Below the pieces are notes generated by a model. That model was not told the DNA's origin. It saw only the letters and a list, made by a program, of their open reading frames with translations, and did not search any database. DNA of 64,000 bases from Piscinibacter defluvii (lineage in GTDB: Bacteria; Pseudomonadota; Gammaproteobacteria; Burkholderiales; Burkholderiaceae_C). The position numbers and the translations under genes are program-made. How positions within the stretch are numbered: position 1 is the stretch's first letter; the number at the start of each line of letters is the position of its first letter. Positions 1 through 9,650 of this stretch are shown piece after piece. The stretch spans positions 62,001 through 126,000 of the forward strand of contig NZ_ML137196.1 of the NCBI RefSeq assembly GCF_004011805.1. Reading direction: 5' to 3'.

Positions 1-632
1 TTGTAGTAGCTGTAGATCTGCGTCACCGACTTCACGCCCGGGTCGTTGGCACCGGCGTTGGCCGCCTCGTCCCAGGTGCTGCCGGCGGCCTTCTTGTACC
101 AGTCGTAGATGCGGCCGACGAAGGGCGAGATCAGCGTCACGCCGGCGTCGCCGCAGGCCACCGCCTGGCAGAACGCGAACAGCAGCGTCAGGTTGCAGTG
201 GATGCCCTCGTGCTCGAGGATGCGCGCCGCCTGGATGCCCTCCCAGGTGGAGGCGATCTTGATCAGCACGCGCTCGCGGCCGATGCCGGCGTCCTCGTAC
301 AGCGCCATGATGCGGCGCGCGCGCTCGACGCTGGCGGCGGTGTCGAACGACAGCCGCGCGTCGACCTCGGTCGAGACGCGCCCGGGCACCACCTTCAGGA
401 TCTCGCGGCCGAAACGCACCAGCACGTGGTCGACGATCTCCTCCAGCGGCTGGCCGCGGTGCGCCGCCACCGTGTCGGCCAGCAGCGGTGCATAGTCCGG
501 CTGCTGCACCGCCTTCAGGATCAGCGACGGGTTGGTGGTGGCATCGCGTGGGGCGAACTGGGCGAGCTGCCTGAAGTTGCCGGTGTCGGCGACGACGATG
601 GTGTGCTGCTTGAGCTGGTCGAGCTGGTTCAT
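1..632 (-). CDS. tal: Transaldolase, C-terminus cut by window edge
   Basis: The N-terminal 210 residues are present; the family is about 315 residues long, so the last third lies outside the window. Transaldolase moves a dihydroxyacetone unit between sugar phosphates in the non-oxidative pentose phosphate pathway. The protein starts [11 protein letters not shown] and carries the TTNPSL segment and the motif [11 protein letters not shown], whose Lys125 matches the Schiff-base lysine of the family. The ATG at 632 fits the usual N-terminus. It is the last visible gene of the leftward pentitol cluster, 89 bases downstream of the AraC-type gene. That position makes sense because pentitol oxidation yields pentuloses that are processed by this pathway. 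Whether it shares the operon transcript is inferred. Confidence 0.95.
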   Translation of the reverse strand, partial: MNQLDQLKQHTIVVADTGNFRQLAQFAPRDATTNPSLILKAVQQPDYAPLLADTVAAHRGQPLEEIVDHVLVRFGREILKVVPGRVSTEVDARLSFDTAASVERARRIMALYEDAGIGRERVLIKIASTWEGIQAARILEHEGIHCNLTLLFAFCQAVACGDAGVTLISPFVGRIYDWYKKAAGSTWDEAANAGANDPGVKSVTQIYSYY

Positions 633-721
633 GGCGGGGGCGTCCGGGCGCAGGTCTCCATTAGAACGCGTCCCGGCCCCACCGCGGCGAAGGCCACGGT
701 GAGTTGTCCCCGGTTGGTAAC

Positions 722-1648
722 TCAGGCGCCGCGGCTGCCGAAGCGTGCTTCCGCCTGGCGGCGGAACTCGCTGGGCGTCATGCCCTTGACCTGCAGGAAG
801 CGGCGGTTGAAGTTGGCCACGTTGTTGAAGCCGACGTCGTAGCAGACGTTGGTGACGTAGCGGTCGGTTTCCATCAGCAGCTGGCAGGCCTTGTTGATGC
901 GCAGCCGGTTGACGAAGTCGGTGAAGCTGTTGCCGGTGGCGCGGCGGAAGTAGCGCGAGAAGCTGCTCTCGGTCATGCCCACGCGCTGGCACAGCTCGGC
1001 CATCGAGAAGTTCTCGCAGTAGTGTTCGCTCAGGAAGTCGACGATGCCGCTGATGCGCGCCAGCGCCGCGTCGTCGTCGTGGCTCTGCAGCTGCACCGTG
1101 GACAGCAGCCGGAAGTCGGTGCAGCGCACCAGCTCGCCGAGCAGCACGCTGAATTCGGCGAAGCGCTGCAGGCCGTGCGTGGCCTTGATGCGCTCGAAGC
1201 GTGCGCGGGCGAGGTCGGACACGCCGAAGAACTCGATGCCGTTGCGCGCCCGCTCGAGCAGCGGCAGCGCCTCGGTCAGCTCGGGGATCAGCCCGGCGGC
1301 CTGGCGCAGCGGCGCGTCGGGGAACTGCAGCACCATGTCGCGCAGCGCCACGCCCTCGGGCGGCACGTCGGTGGAGATCCAGTTGTGCGGCAGGCGCGGC
1401 CCGGTCAGCACCAGGTGGCCGGGCTCGAAGTGGCCGATGTAGTCGCCCACGAACACCTTGCCGCGCGTGGCGACGATCAGGTGCAGCTCGTACTCCTCGT
1501 GGTAGTGCCAGCGCACCAGCGGGTTCGGGAAGCCGTGCTCCAGGCAGCGCACGTGGCCGAAGCTGCCCGGCGGCTCGTAGCCGAGGTTGGGGGTGCGGCC
1601 GACGTCGTGCTCCAGCTCGGGGCTGCGCACGCGCTGCTGCTGGGCCAT
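722..1648 (-). CDS. AraC-family regulator, probable pentitol operon activator
   Basis: A 308-residue protein with an N-terminal cupin-like sensing region (about residues 30-110, with an HYHEEYELH segment) and a C-terminal AraC double helix-turn-helix (about residues 205-300). The second helix-turn-helix carries the family pattern [29 protein letters not shown]. It lies 24 bases after the D-arabinitol dehydrogenase gene with a good AAGGAG ribosome site, so it is probably co-transcribed with the transport and dehydrogenase genes. By position it most likely senses a pentitol or pentulose and activates the promoter upstream of 7947, where two direct repeats 21 bases apart are seen. The ligand is inferred, not shown. 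Confidence 0.9.
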   Translation of the reverse strand: MAQQQRVRSPELEHDVGRTPNLGYEPPGSFGHVRCLEHGFPNPLVRWHYHEEYELHLIVATRGKVFVGDYIGHFEPGHLVLTGPRLPHNWISTDVPPEGVALRDMVLQFPDAPLRQAAGLIPELTEALPLLERARNGIEFFGVSDLARARFERIKATHGLQRFAEFSVLLGELVRCTDFRLLSTVQLQSHDDDAALARISGIVDFLSEHYCENFSMAELCQRVGMTESSFSRYFRRATGNSFTDFVNRLRINKACQLLMETDRYVTNVCYDVGFNNVANFNRRFLQVKGMTPSEFRRQAEARFGSRGA

Positions 1649-1672
1649 GGCCGGCTCCTTGTCTCCTCGCGG

Positions 1673-3058
1673 TCAGGCGCCGCGTCGTCGCACGAACTCT
1701 GCCACACGTGCGCTCGCCGCCTCGAGCGCTGCCGCCAGGCGGGCATCGCCGGCCAGCGGCCCCCACAGCAGCTTGTCGGCCGCGAAGGCGGCCACCGGAT
1801 CGGCCGCGTCGCAGATCGCATGCGCGACCGCCGGGTCCATCGCCTGGTCCTGGTACTCGTAGGGGATCTGGCCGCGGTGCCAGCGCTGCAGGTAGGCGAG
1901 GAACAGCGCCGGCAGCATCGCCACGCTGTCGATCGACTGCTTGCGTTCCAGGCGCTCGCGGATGGTCGGCGCGATGAAGCCCGGGATCTTGCTGAAGCCG
2001 TCCATCGCGACACGCTGGTTGGTGTCGCGGATCGCCGGGTTGCCGAAGCGGTCGAGCACGATGTCGCGGTAGCGAGCCAGGTCGATCGGGCTCGGCAGCA
2101 GGCACGGGATGGTGTCGTCGGTGACGTAGTCGAACGCGAGCCGGCGGATCTCCGCGTCGTGCGTGCCCTCGTGGATGTAGAGGAAACCCGCCAGCGTGCC
2201 GGCCCAGGCGATGCAGCTGTGGGTGGCGTTCAGCAGCCGGATCTTGGCCTCCTCGTAGGGCGCGACCGACTCGACCATCTCGACGCCGACCTTCTCCCAG
2301 GCCGGGCGGCCGGCGGCGAAGCGGTCCTCGATGACCCACTGGATGAAGCTCTCGCCCATCAGCGCGGCCGGGTCGTCGACGCCGGTCGCCCCCTTGACAC
2401 GCTCGCGCACGTCCGGCGTCGGGCGCGGCGTGATGCGGTCGACCATCGCGTTCGGGCTGGTGGTGTGGGCCTCGATCCACGCGCGCAGGGCCGTGTCGCC
2501 GAGCAGCTCGACGAACTGCAGCAGGCCGCTTCTCGAGCGGTCGCCGTTGTGGCGCAGGTTGTCGCAGTTCAGCAGCGTCACCGGACCGCCGCCGCTGGCC
2601 ATGCGGCGGCGCAGGATGGCGGTGAGCGCCGCGTAGATCGTGCCGCCGGGCTGGCCCGCCTTCGCCGCCTGCAGGTCGGCCGCCAGGTCGGGGAAGGCCA
2701 GGTCGAGCCGGTTCTTCGCATCGAGGTAGTAACCCGCCTCGGTGACGGTGAAGGAGATGATTTTCGTCGCCGGGCTCGCACCCTCGGCGATCAGCCCGGC
2801 CAGGTCGGCGCTGTACGGGATGATCTTGCGGATCGAGGTGATGCGCTCGTAGCGGTGCTCGCCGGCCGGCGAGATGGTCTCGAGCGTGTAGGCGCCGCCC
2901 TGCGCGGACAGCGCGGCGATGGTCTCGGCCATGTCGGGCCGGGTGTTGCCGCCGGCCAGCGTCCACGAGCGGTCGCCGCTCTTGTTCAGCTCGTGCAGGT
3001 AGACGGCCTGGTGCGCGCGGTGGAAGGAGCCCAGGCCCAGGTGCAGCATGGTGTTCAT
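1673..3058 (-). CDS. dalD: D-arabinitol 4-dehydrogenase (mannitol dehydrogenase family)
   Basis: A 461-residue polyol dehydrogenase of the long-chain mannitol dehydrogenase family. It oxidises D-arabinitol to D-xylulose with NAD. The start [18 protein letters not shown] is the nucleotide-binding motif of the family. [32 protein letters not shown] and the catalytic-region stretch [13 protein letters not shown] follow in the usual order. From memory, length and motif wording are closer to DalD of Klebsiella and Ralstonia (about 455 residues) than to mannitol 2-dehydrogenase (about 490), so arabinitol is favoured. It starts 9 bases after the ribitol dehydrogenase stop, in the middle of the pentitol operon. 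Activity on other hexitols cannot be excluded. Confidence 0.87.
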   Translation of the reverse strand: MNTMLHLGLGSFHRAHQAVYLHELNKSGDRSWTLAGGNTRPDMAETIAALSAQGGAYTLETISPAGEHRYERITSIRKIIPYSADLAGLIAEGASPATKIISFTVTEAGYYLDAKNRLDLAFPDLAADLQAAKAGQPGGTIYAALTAILRRRMASGGGPVTLLNCDNLRHNGDRSRSGLLQFVELLGDTALRAWIEAHTTSPNAMVDRITPRPTPDVRERVKGATGVDDPAALMGESFIQWVIEDRFAAGRPAWEKVGVEMVESVAPYEEAKIRLLNATHSCIAWAGTLAGFLYIHEGTHDAEIRRLAFDYVTDDTIPCLLPSPIDLARYRDIVLDRFGNPAIRDTNQRVAMDGFSKIPGFIAPTIRERLERKQSIDSVAMLPALFLAYLQRWHRGQIPYEYQDQAMDPAVAHAICDAADPVAAFAADKLLWGPLAGDARLAAALEAASARVAEFVRRRGA

Positions 3059-3067
3059 CGCGATCCC

Positions 3068-3796
3068 CTAGAGATCGAAGTTGGTGGGCAGCATCACCAC
3101 GTCGCGGATCGTCATGCCCCGCGGGCGGGTGAGCATGAACAGCACGACCTCGCCCACCTCGCGCGCCTCGATCAGGCTGCCGGACTCGCGCGCCTCCTTC
3201 AGCTTCTCGGGCGGCCAGTCGGCCAGCAGCGAGGTGATCACCGGCCCGGGCGAGATCGCGCCGACGCGGATGCCGTGCCTGAACACCTGGCGCCGCGTGG
3301 TCTGCACGAAGCAGTCGATCGCCCACTTCGACGACGCATACACCGGCTCCCAGGGCGTCGGGTAGTGCGCCGCCAGCGAACTGGTGACGACGATGTCGCC
3401 CGCGCCGCGCGCGATCATGTGCGGCAGCACGTCGTGCACGTTCTTCATCACGACGTTGACGTTCAGGTTCAGCATGCGGTCGATCGCGTCGACGTCGTTG
3501 TCGACCAGGTCGCCGCCGACGTAGAGGCCGGCGTTGGCGTGGAAGATGTCGAGCGCTCCGGTCAGCGCCAGCACGCGCGGCAGCAGGGTCTTGCAGGCGG
3601 CCGGGTCGAGCAGGTCCAGCACCAGCGTGAGCGCTGCGTCGCCGAGGCGCGCCTGCTGCTCGGCCAGGCGCGCCGCGTCGCGGTCGATCAGCACGACGCG
3701 CGCGCCCGCGCCGAGCATCGCCTCGGCGCTGGCCAGCCCGATGCCCGAGGCCGCGCCGGTGACGGCGGCCACCTTTCCGGCGAGTGCGTTGCCCAT
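3068..3796 (-). CDS. rbtD: Ribitol 2-dehydrogenase-like short-chain dehydrogenase
   Basis: A 242-residue short-chain dehydrogenase/reductase with the glycine-rich TGAASGIG site near residue 15, an NAG motif in IFHANAGLY and the catalytic YxxxK in VYASSKWA. Beyond the generic family motifs, [39 protein letters not shown] and the end [10 protein letters not shown] resemble Klebsiella ribitol dehydrogenase closely, which converts ribitol to D-ribulose. The ATG at 3796 is 5 bases after the ATPase stop. Pairing with an arabinitol dehydrogenase suggests the operon handles several pentitols. No pentulose kinase is visible in this window; it may lie beyond the left edge or elsewhere. Confidence 0.85.
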   Translation of the reverse strand: MGNALAGKVAAVTGAASGIGLASAEAMLGAGARVVLIDRDAARLAEQQARLGDAALTLVLDLLDPAACKTLLPRVLALTGALDIFHANAGLYVGGDLVDNDVDAIDRMLNLNVNVVMKNVHDVLPHMIARGAGDIVVTSSLAAHYPTPWEPVYASSKWAIDCFVQTTRRQVFRHGIRVGAISPGPVITSLLADWPPEKLKEARESGSLIEAREVGEVVLFMLTRPRGMTIRDVVMLPTNFDL

Positions 3797-3801
3797 CGCC
3801 G

Positions 3802-4833
<1,032 letters not shown>

Positions 4834-4857
4834 GGTGAATGTCTCCTGGATTCGTTC

Positions 4858-5679
4858 TTACTTGACCGCGCCGAAGGTCAGACCTTGGACGAGCTGCTTC
4901 TGGCTGAACCAGCCGACCACGACGATCGGCGCGATGGCCAGCAGCGAGGCAGCGGACAGCTTGGCCCAGAACAGCCCCTCGGGGCTGGAGTACGAGGCGA
5001 TCAGCGTGGCCAGCGTGCCGGCCTTGGCCGAGCTCAGGTTGAGCGACCAGAAGGCCTCGTTCCAGCTCATCACCAGGCACAGCAGCGCGGTGGAGGCCAG
5101 CGTGCCCATCGCCAGCGGGCGGATCACGTGCTTGAACTCGCCCCACACGTTGGCGCCGTCCATGCGCGCGGCCTCGAGGATGTCCGGCGGGATGTCCTTG
5201 AAGCCGGAGTACAGCATCCACACCATGATCGGCAGGTTGGACAGCGTGAACACGATGGTCAGCGAGGTCAGCGTGTCCAGCAGGCCCGCGGTCTGGGCCA
5301 TCACGTACACCGGCACCAGTGCGCCCACCGCCGGCATCATCTTGGTGGACAGCATCCACATCAGGATGTCGCGGGTCCGCTTGGTGCGGAAGAAGGCCAT
5401 CGAGTAGGCCGCCGGCGCGGCGATGGCCAGCCCGATGATCGTCGACAGCACGCTGGTGACGATCGAGTTCTTCGCGTGCAGCAGGTAGTCGCTGCGCTCG
5501 TTGACCTCGTGGAAGCTCTCCATCGTGGGCGTGAAGAACAGCTGCGGCGGCATCGCGATCGCCTGCTGCTCTGTCTTGAAGGCCGTCAGCCCCAGCCAGA
5601 TGAGCGGGAACACGACCAGCAGCGTGACGACCCAGGCCGTCACGGTGCGGGCGATCAGTCCGAGGAGCTTGGTGTTCAT
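4858..5679 (-). CDS. Sugar-alcohol ABC transporter permease (MalG-type)
   Basis: A 273-residue inner-membrane permease with six expected membrane helices, the first starting near residue 10 (ARTVTAWVVTLLVVFPLIWLG). The EAA loop that contacts the ATPase is seen in EAARMDGANVWGEFKHVIRPLA at about residue 170. Size and motifs fit the MalG/SmoG half of a carbohydrate ABC importer. It follows the other permease with a 9-base gap and precedes the ATPase. The substrate is inferred from the two pentitol dehydrogenases in the operon. Confidence 0.92.
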   Translation of the reverse strand: MNTKLLGLIARTVTAWVVTLLVVFPLIWLGLTAFKTEQQAIAMPPQLFFTPTMESFHEVNERSDYLLHAKNSIVTSVLSTIIGLAIAAPAAYSMAFFRTKRTRDILMWMLSTKMMPAVGALVPVYVMAQTAGLLDTLTSLTIVFTLSNLPIMVWMLYSGFKDIPPDILEAARMDGANVWGEFKHVIRPLAMGTLASTALLCLVMSWNEAFWSLNLSSAKAGTLATLIASYSSPEGLFWAKLSAASLLAIAPIVVVGWFSQKQLVQGLTFGAVK

Positions 5680-5688
5680 GAGGGTCCC

Positions 5689-6546
5689 TCAGTCCAGGTT
5701 CTTGCCGATCATGCGGATCAGGAACACCGCGGCGATGTTGGCCAGCACGACCGCGAACAGCGCGCCGGCCGAGGCCACGCCGACATCGAAGTTCATCAGC
5801 GCCTGCTTGAAGATCAGGAAGGCGACGTTGGTGCTCTCGTTGCCGGGCCCGCCGCCGGTGGTGGTGAAGATCTCCGCGAACACGCTCATCAGGAAGATCA
5901 TCTCGATCATGATCACCACGGCGATCGGGCGGCCCAGGTGCGGCAGGGTCAGGAACCAGAACTTCTGGAAGGCGTTGGCGCCGTCCATGCCGGCGGCCTC
6001 CATCTGGTCGCGGTCGAGCGACTGCAGCGAGGTGATGAAGATCAGGCAGGCGAACGGCAGCCACTGCCAGGCCACCATCAGGATCACCGCGAACAGCGGG
6101 TGATCGGTCAGCCAGTCCACCGGCGTCAGGCCGAAGAACAGCCAGACCTGCGCCAGCACGCCGTAGACCGGGTTCATCATCATGTGCTTCCACAGCAGCG
6201 CGTTGGCCGTGGGCATCACGAAGAAGGGCGAGATCAGCAGCACGCGCACGATCCCGCGGCCCGGGAAGGCCTCGTTGACCAGCAGCGCGAGCGCCACGCC
6301 CAGCACCACCGTGATCGCGATCACCGAGCCGAGCAGCAGCAGGGTGTTCCACACCGAGGCACCGAAGTCCGGGTCGGTGACGAAGAACTCCCAGTTCATC
6401 AGGCCGATGAACTCCTTCGGCCCGGGCTGCATCAGGTTGTAGCGGACGACCGAGAAGTAGATCGTCATGGCCAGCGGCACGATCATCCAGAGGAAGAGCG
6501 TGACCACGGCCGGCGCCATCAGGGCGCGTGGCAGGAGTCTGTTCAT
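5689..6546 (-). CDS. Sugar-alcohol ABC transporter permease (MalF-type)
   Basis: A 285-residue inner-membrane permease with a first helix at about residues 8-30 and six helices expected. The EAA motif reads EAAGMDGANAFQKFWFLTLPHLG at about residue 185. It is the MalF/SmoF partner of the next gene; the first residues lack the long extra loop of MalF. The start ATG at 6546 lies 99 bases downstream of the binding-protein stop, and that spacer is filled with strong hairpins (see 6582-6636). The arrangement suggests reduced expression of the membrane parts compared with the binding protein. Confidence 0.92.
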   Translation of the reverse strand: MNRLLPRALMAPAVVTLFLWMIVPLAMTIYFSVVRYNLMQPGPKEFIGLMNWEFFVTDPDFGASVWNTLLLLGSVIAITVVLGVALALLVNEAFPGRGIVRVLLISPFFVMPTANALLWKHMMMNPVYGVLAQVWLFFGLTPVDWLTDHPLFAVILMVAWQWLPFACLIFITSLQSLDRDQMEAAGMDGANAFQKFWFLTLPHLGRPIAVVIMIEMIFLMSVFAEIFTTTGGGPGNESTNVAFLIFKQALMNFDVGVASAGALFAVVLANIAAVFLIRMIGKNLD

Positions 6547-6581
6547 CGCGGGGCCTCACAAATCGAGCGGACGCCGCGGGT

Positions 6582-6636
6582 CCGGCTTCGCCGGCCCGCT
6601 GGCGGCGCCCCCCTGGGGGGGAGCGCCGCAGGCGCT
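6582..6636. repeat. REP-like hairpin cluster between binding protein and permease genes
   Basis: Three consecutive hairpins are visible: CCGGC-TTC-GCCGG at 6582-6594, a C6-T-G7 stem at 6608-6621, and AGCGCC-GCA-GGCGCT at 6622-6636. They fill most of the 99-base spacer between the binding-protein stop and the permease start. In other ABC operons, such as malE-malF, similar elements protect upstream mRNA and lower downstream expression. I infer that role here. Confidence 0.6.
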
Positions 6637-6645
6637 ACGGGGGGG

Positions 6646-7947
6646 TTACTTGTAGTACCCGCCCTTGCGCATCTCGCGGTCGGCGGCGGCCTGCGAGGTC
6701 TTCAGCGCCTGGTCCACCGAGACCTTGCCCGACAAGGCCGCGCTCATCTGCTGGCCCACCGCGATGCCGATCGCCTGGAACTCGGGGATGGCCGCGAACT
6801 GCACGCCCACGTACGGGCTCTTGGGCAGCGTCGAGTCGTTCGGGTTGGCCGTGTCGATCGCCTTCTTCTCGGCCGCCGCGAACACCGCCGCCTTCTGGAA
6901 CTCGGGGTTCGCGTAGGTCGACTTGCGCGTGCCGGTCGGCACCCGGCCCCAGCCGTTGGTCTTGCCCACCAGGTTGATGTACTCCTTCGAGGTCGCCCAG
7001 GTGATGAACTTCTGCGCCGCGTCGGCGTTCTTGGTGCCGGCGGGGATCGCCAGCGCCCAGGCCCACAGCCAGTTGGCGCCCTTCTCGGTCACCGCGTACG
7101 GGCCCTGCGCGAAGGCCACCTTGTCGGCCACCTTGCTCTGCTTCGGGTCGGTGACGAACGAGGCGGCGATCGTCGCGTCGATCCACATGCCGCACTTGCC
7201 CTCGTTGTACAGCGCCAGGATCTCGTTGAAGCTGTTCGCGCTCGAGCCGGGCGGGCCGTACTTCTTCAGCAGGTCGACGTAGAAGGTGACCGCGTCCTTC
7301 CACGGCTTGGTCTCGAGCTGCGGCTTCCAGCTCATGTCGAACCACTGCGCGCCGAAGCTGTTGGCCATCGTCGACAGGAAGGCCATGTTGTCGCCCCAGC
7401 CCGGCTTGCCGCGCAGGCAGATGCCGTAGACGCTGGGCGGGTTGTGGATCTTCGCGGCCGCGTCGGCCACCTGCTGCCAGGTCGGGCGCTCGGGGAAGGT
7501 GACGCCGGCCTTGTCGGTCAGGTCCTTGCGGTACATGAGCATCGAGCTCTCGCCGTAGAACGGCGCGGCGTAGAGCTTGCCGTCCACCGACAGGCCGTTG
7601 CGCATCGCCGGCAGCAGGTCGTCCACGTCGTAGGCGGCATCGGGCTTGAGCTCCATCAGCCAGCCCTTCTTGCCCCAGATCGGCGTCTCGTACATGCCGA
7701 TGGTCATCACGTCGAACTGGCCGCCCTTGGTGGCGATGTCGGTGGTGACGCGCGAGCGCAGCGTGCCTTCCTCCAGCGTGACCCACTTGAGCTTGATGCC
7801 GGGGTGGGCCTTCTCGAACTCGGGGGTGAGCTTCTGCATCTCGATCATGTGGCCGTTGTTGACCGTGGCGATGACCAGGTCGACGGCCGAAGCGGTGCCG
7901 GCCACGCACAGGCCGGCGAGCAGGGTCAGTGAAGCCCTCAGCGTCAT
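6646..7947 (-). CDS. Periplasmic sugar-alcohol-binding protein of ABC transporter
   Basis: A 433-residue extracellular solute-binding protein of family 1 with signal peptide MTLRASLTLLAGLCVAGTASA (cleavage near residue 21). The mature part begins VDLVIATVNNGHMIEMQKLTPEFEKAHPGI, typical of polyol-binding proteins such as SmoE/MtlE. It delivers substrate to the two permeases encoded downstream. The start at 7947 was chosen because AAGGAGACAAG lies just ahead of it and a clean signal peptide follows; an upstream extension of the frame lacks both. It is the first gene of the operon, and the hairpins after its stop would help keep its mRNA abundant. Substrate (ribitol or D-arabinitol, possibly other polyols) is inferred from neighbours. 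Confidence 0.92.
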   Translation of the reverse strand: MTLRASLTLLAGLCVAGTASAVDLVIATVNNGHMIEMQKLTPEFEKAHPGIKLKWVTLEEGTLRSRVTTDIATKGGQFDVMTIGMYETPIWGKKGWLMELKPDAAYDVDDLLPAMRNGLSVDGKLYAAPFYGESSMLMYRKDLTDKAGVTFPERPTWQQVADAAAKIHNPPSVYGICLRGKPGWGDNMAFLSTMANSFGAQWFDMSWKPQLETKPWKDAVTFYVDLLKKYGPPGSSANSFNEILALYNEGKCGMWIDATIAASFVTDPKQSKVADKVAFAQGPYAVTEKGANWLWAWALAIPAGTKNADAAQKFITWATSKEYINLVGKTNGWGRVPTGTRKSTYANPEFQKAAVFAAAEKKAIDTANPNDSTLPKSPYVGVQFAAIPEFQAIGIAVGQQMSAALSGKVSVDQALKTSQAAADREMRKGGYYK

Positions 7948-8032
7948 GTCTTGTCTCCTTGGGTGGGTTCGATCCGCGCGGACCGGCCGCGTCGGTGCAG
8001 GCAATGTAGGTTCCGGCCCTTGACCCGCTTGA

Positions 8033-8058
8033 TACTTTCCCCACAAGCCTCTGTACTT
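8033..8058 (-). promoter_or_regulatory. Possible AraC-type operator: direct repeats 21 bases apart
   Basis: On the minus strand AAGTA occurs at 8058-8054 and again at 8037-8033, in similar contexts (AAGTACAGAGG and AAGTATCAAGC). The repeats are in direct orientation with a 21-base period, two helical turns. This is the geometry used by AraC/XylS proteins. They lie 86-111 bases upstream of the binding-protein start, suited to the AraC-type product of 722-1648. The repeats are short, so this is a weak call. Confidence 0.35.
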
Positions 8059-8123
8059 CTTTGCACCGAGCTCTAGTGTTTTCCCGCAACCGCTGCAAGA
8101 GAAGTTGGCCCGTAGGTGATGCG

Positions 8124-8152
8124 TTGACCCCCGTCCGGAACTCGTGCATGAT
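8124..8152 (+). promoter_or_regulatory. Probable zwf promoter (-35 and -10)
   Basis: TTGACC at 8124-8129 matches the -35 consensus in five of six positions. CATGAT at 8147-8152 matches the -10 in four of six, with the ideal 17-base spacer. Transcription would start near 8158-8160, about 40 bases before the zwf ATG. Confidence 0.5.
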
Positions 8153-8157
8153 CCGCA

Positions 8158-8172
8158 TGAAACTTAGTTACA
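8158..8172 (+). promoter_or_regulatory. HexR-like operator at the zwf start site
   Basis: The 15-base imperfect palindrome TGAAACTTAGTTACA has half-sites TGAAAC and GTTACA around TTA. It resembles the published HexR consensus of the form TGTAnT-nnn-AnTACA. It coincides with the predicted transcription start of zwf, where a bound repressor would block polymerase. The HexR-like gene lies directly downstream of zwf. Confidence 0.5.
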
Positions 8173-8199
8173 GCTTCCGGACCACCCCGGTTTCACCCC

Positions 8200-9645
8200 A
8201 TGAGCTTCGACCTCGTCTTCTTCGGCGGCACCGGCGACCTCACCTGGCGCAAGCTGATGCCGGCCCTGTTCCAGGCCTGGCGCCACGGCAAGCTGCCCGC
8301 GGGCGGCCGCATCCTGGCTGTCGCGCGCGACGAGCGCAGCGACGCCGAGTACCGCGACTTCATCAAGGACCGCTTCGTCGAGGTCGAGAGCGCCAAGCGC
8401 CCGAGCGACGAGGAGTTCGGGCGCTTCGCACAGCTGCTGCACTACCGCCGCATGGACCTCTCCCTGCCCGAGCACTACGCCGGGCTGAAGGACTGGATCG
8501 AGACGCGCGGCGCCGACACGGTGGTGCTGTTCCTGGCCACCAGCCCGCACCTGTTCCCGCAGATCGTCGAGCAGCTCGGCACCGTCGGGCTGAACGGCCC
8601 GAACGTGCGCGTGGTGCTCGAGAAGCCGCTCGGCCACGACCTGGCCAGCGCGCAGGAGATCAACCGCGTGGTGCGCGCCTCGTTCCGCGAGGACCAGGCG
8701 CTGCGCATCGACCACTACCTCGGCAAGGCCGCGGTGCAGAACCTGATGGCGCTGCGCTTCGGCAACGCGCTGTTCGAGCCGCTGTGGCGGCGCGAGAGCA
8801 TCGCCAACATCCAGATCACGATCGCCGAGAGCATCGGCGTGGGCACGCGCGGTGACTTCTACGACCGCACCGGCGCCCTGCGCGACATGGTGCAGAACCA
8901 CGCGCTGCAGCTGCTGACGATGATCGCGATGGAGCCGCCGAGCCGCAACGACGCAGACGCGATCCGCGACGAGAAGCTCAAGGTGCTGCGCTCGCTCAGG
9001 CCCTTCACCGAGGAGAGCGTCGCGCGCGACGTGGTGCGCGGCCAGTACCGAGGCGGCAACTGCGCCGGCAACCCGGCGGTCGGCTACCTCGAGGAGGTCA
9101 AGGTCCCGGCGGGCAGCCAGACCGAGACCTTCGTCGCGCTGCGCACCGAGGTGCAGAACTGGCGCTGGGCCGGCGTGCCCTTCTACCTGCGCACCGGCAA
9201 GCGCCTGGCGGCGCGCGACGCGCAGATCGTCGTCAACTTCCGGCCCACGCCGCACAGCATCTTCCCGGGCCTGAACCAGCCCAACAAGCTGGTCATCAAG
9301 CTGCAGCCCGAGGACGGCCTCGAGCTGCACCTGCTGGCGGCCAAGGGCTCGGGCTCGAGCGACTCGCTGGCGCCGGTGTTCCTCGACCTCGACTTCGACA
9401 AGGCCTTCGCCGAGAACCGCGTCGGCGGCTACGAGCGCCTGCTGCTGGACGCCATCGCCGGCAAGCTGAACCTGTTCGTGCGCAGCGACGAGCAGGAGCA
9501 GGCCTGGCGCTGGGTCGAGCCGATCCTCAACGCCTGGAAGAACGACACCACCGGCCCGCGCCCGTACGCGGCCGGCACCTGGGGGCCGGCGGCGGCGAGC
9601 GCGCTCGTCGCGCGCGACGGTTTCGCCTGGGCCGAGGAACAGTAG
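8200..9645 (+). CDS. zwf: Glucose-6-phosphate 1-dehydrogenase
   Basis: A 481-residue enzyme that oxidises glucose-6-phosphate to 6-phosphogluconolactone with reduction of NAD(P). The N-terminal nucleotide site is FFGGTGDLTWRKLMPAL, a slight variant of the usual GASGDLAKRK. The substrate-binding and catalytic signature RIDHYLGK is at residues 169-176, and EKPLGHD is at about 148. Length fits the family (480-490). It diverges from the pentitol operon and is followed after 5 bases by a HexR/RpiR-type regulator gene, so the two are surely co-transcribed. It feeds the Entner-Doudoroff and pentose phosphate pathways. Confidence 0.97.
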   Translation: MSFDLVFFGGTGDLTWRKLMPALFQAWRHGKLPAGGRILAVARDERSDAEYRDFIKDRFVEVESAKRPSDEEFGRFAQLLHYRRMDLSLPEHYAGLKDWIETRGADTVVLFLATSPHLFPQIVEQLGTVGLNGPNVRVVLEKPLGHDLASAQEINRVVRASFREDQALRIDHYLGKAAVQNLMALRFGNALFEPLWRRESIANIQITIAESIGVGTRGDFYDRTGALRDMVQNHALQLLTMIAMEPPSRNDADAIRDEKLKVLRSLRPFTEESVARDVVRGQYRGGNCAGNPAVGYLEEVKVPAGSQTETFVALRTEVQNWRWAGVPFYLRTGKRLAARDAQIVVNFRPTPHSIFPGLNQPNKLVIKLQPEDGLELHLLAAKGSGSSDSLAPVFLDLDFDKAFAENRVGGYERLLLDAIAGKLNLFVRSDEQEQAWRWVEPILNAWKNDTTGPRPYAAGTWGPAAASALVARDGFAWAEEQ

Positions 9646-9650
9646 CCGCC

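Noticed and set aside
6547-6645. A mobile element fragment at the C/G-rich spacer
   Set aside because: There is no transposase frame or target duplication; hairpins alone fit a REP-like element.
8046-8199. Possible riboswitch in the zwf upstream region
   Set aside because: The region is short, holds a promoter and a HexR-like palindrome, and shows no conserved aptamer-like layout.
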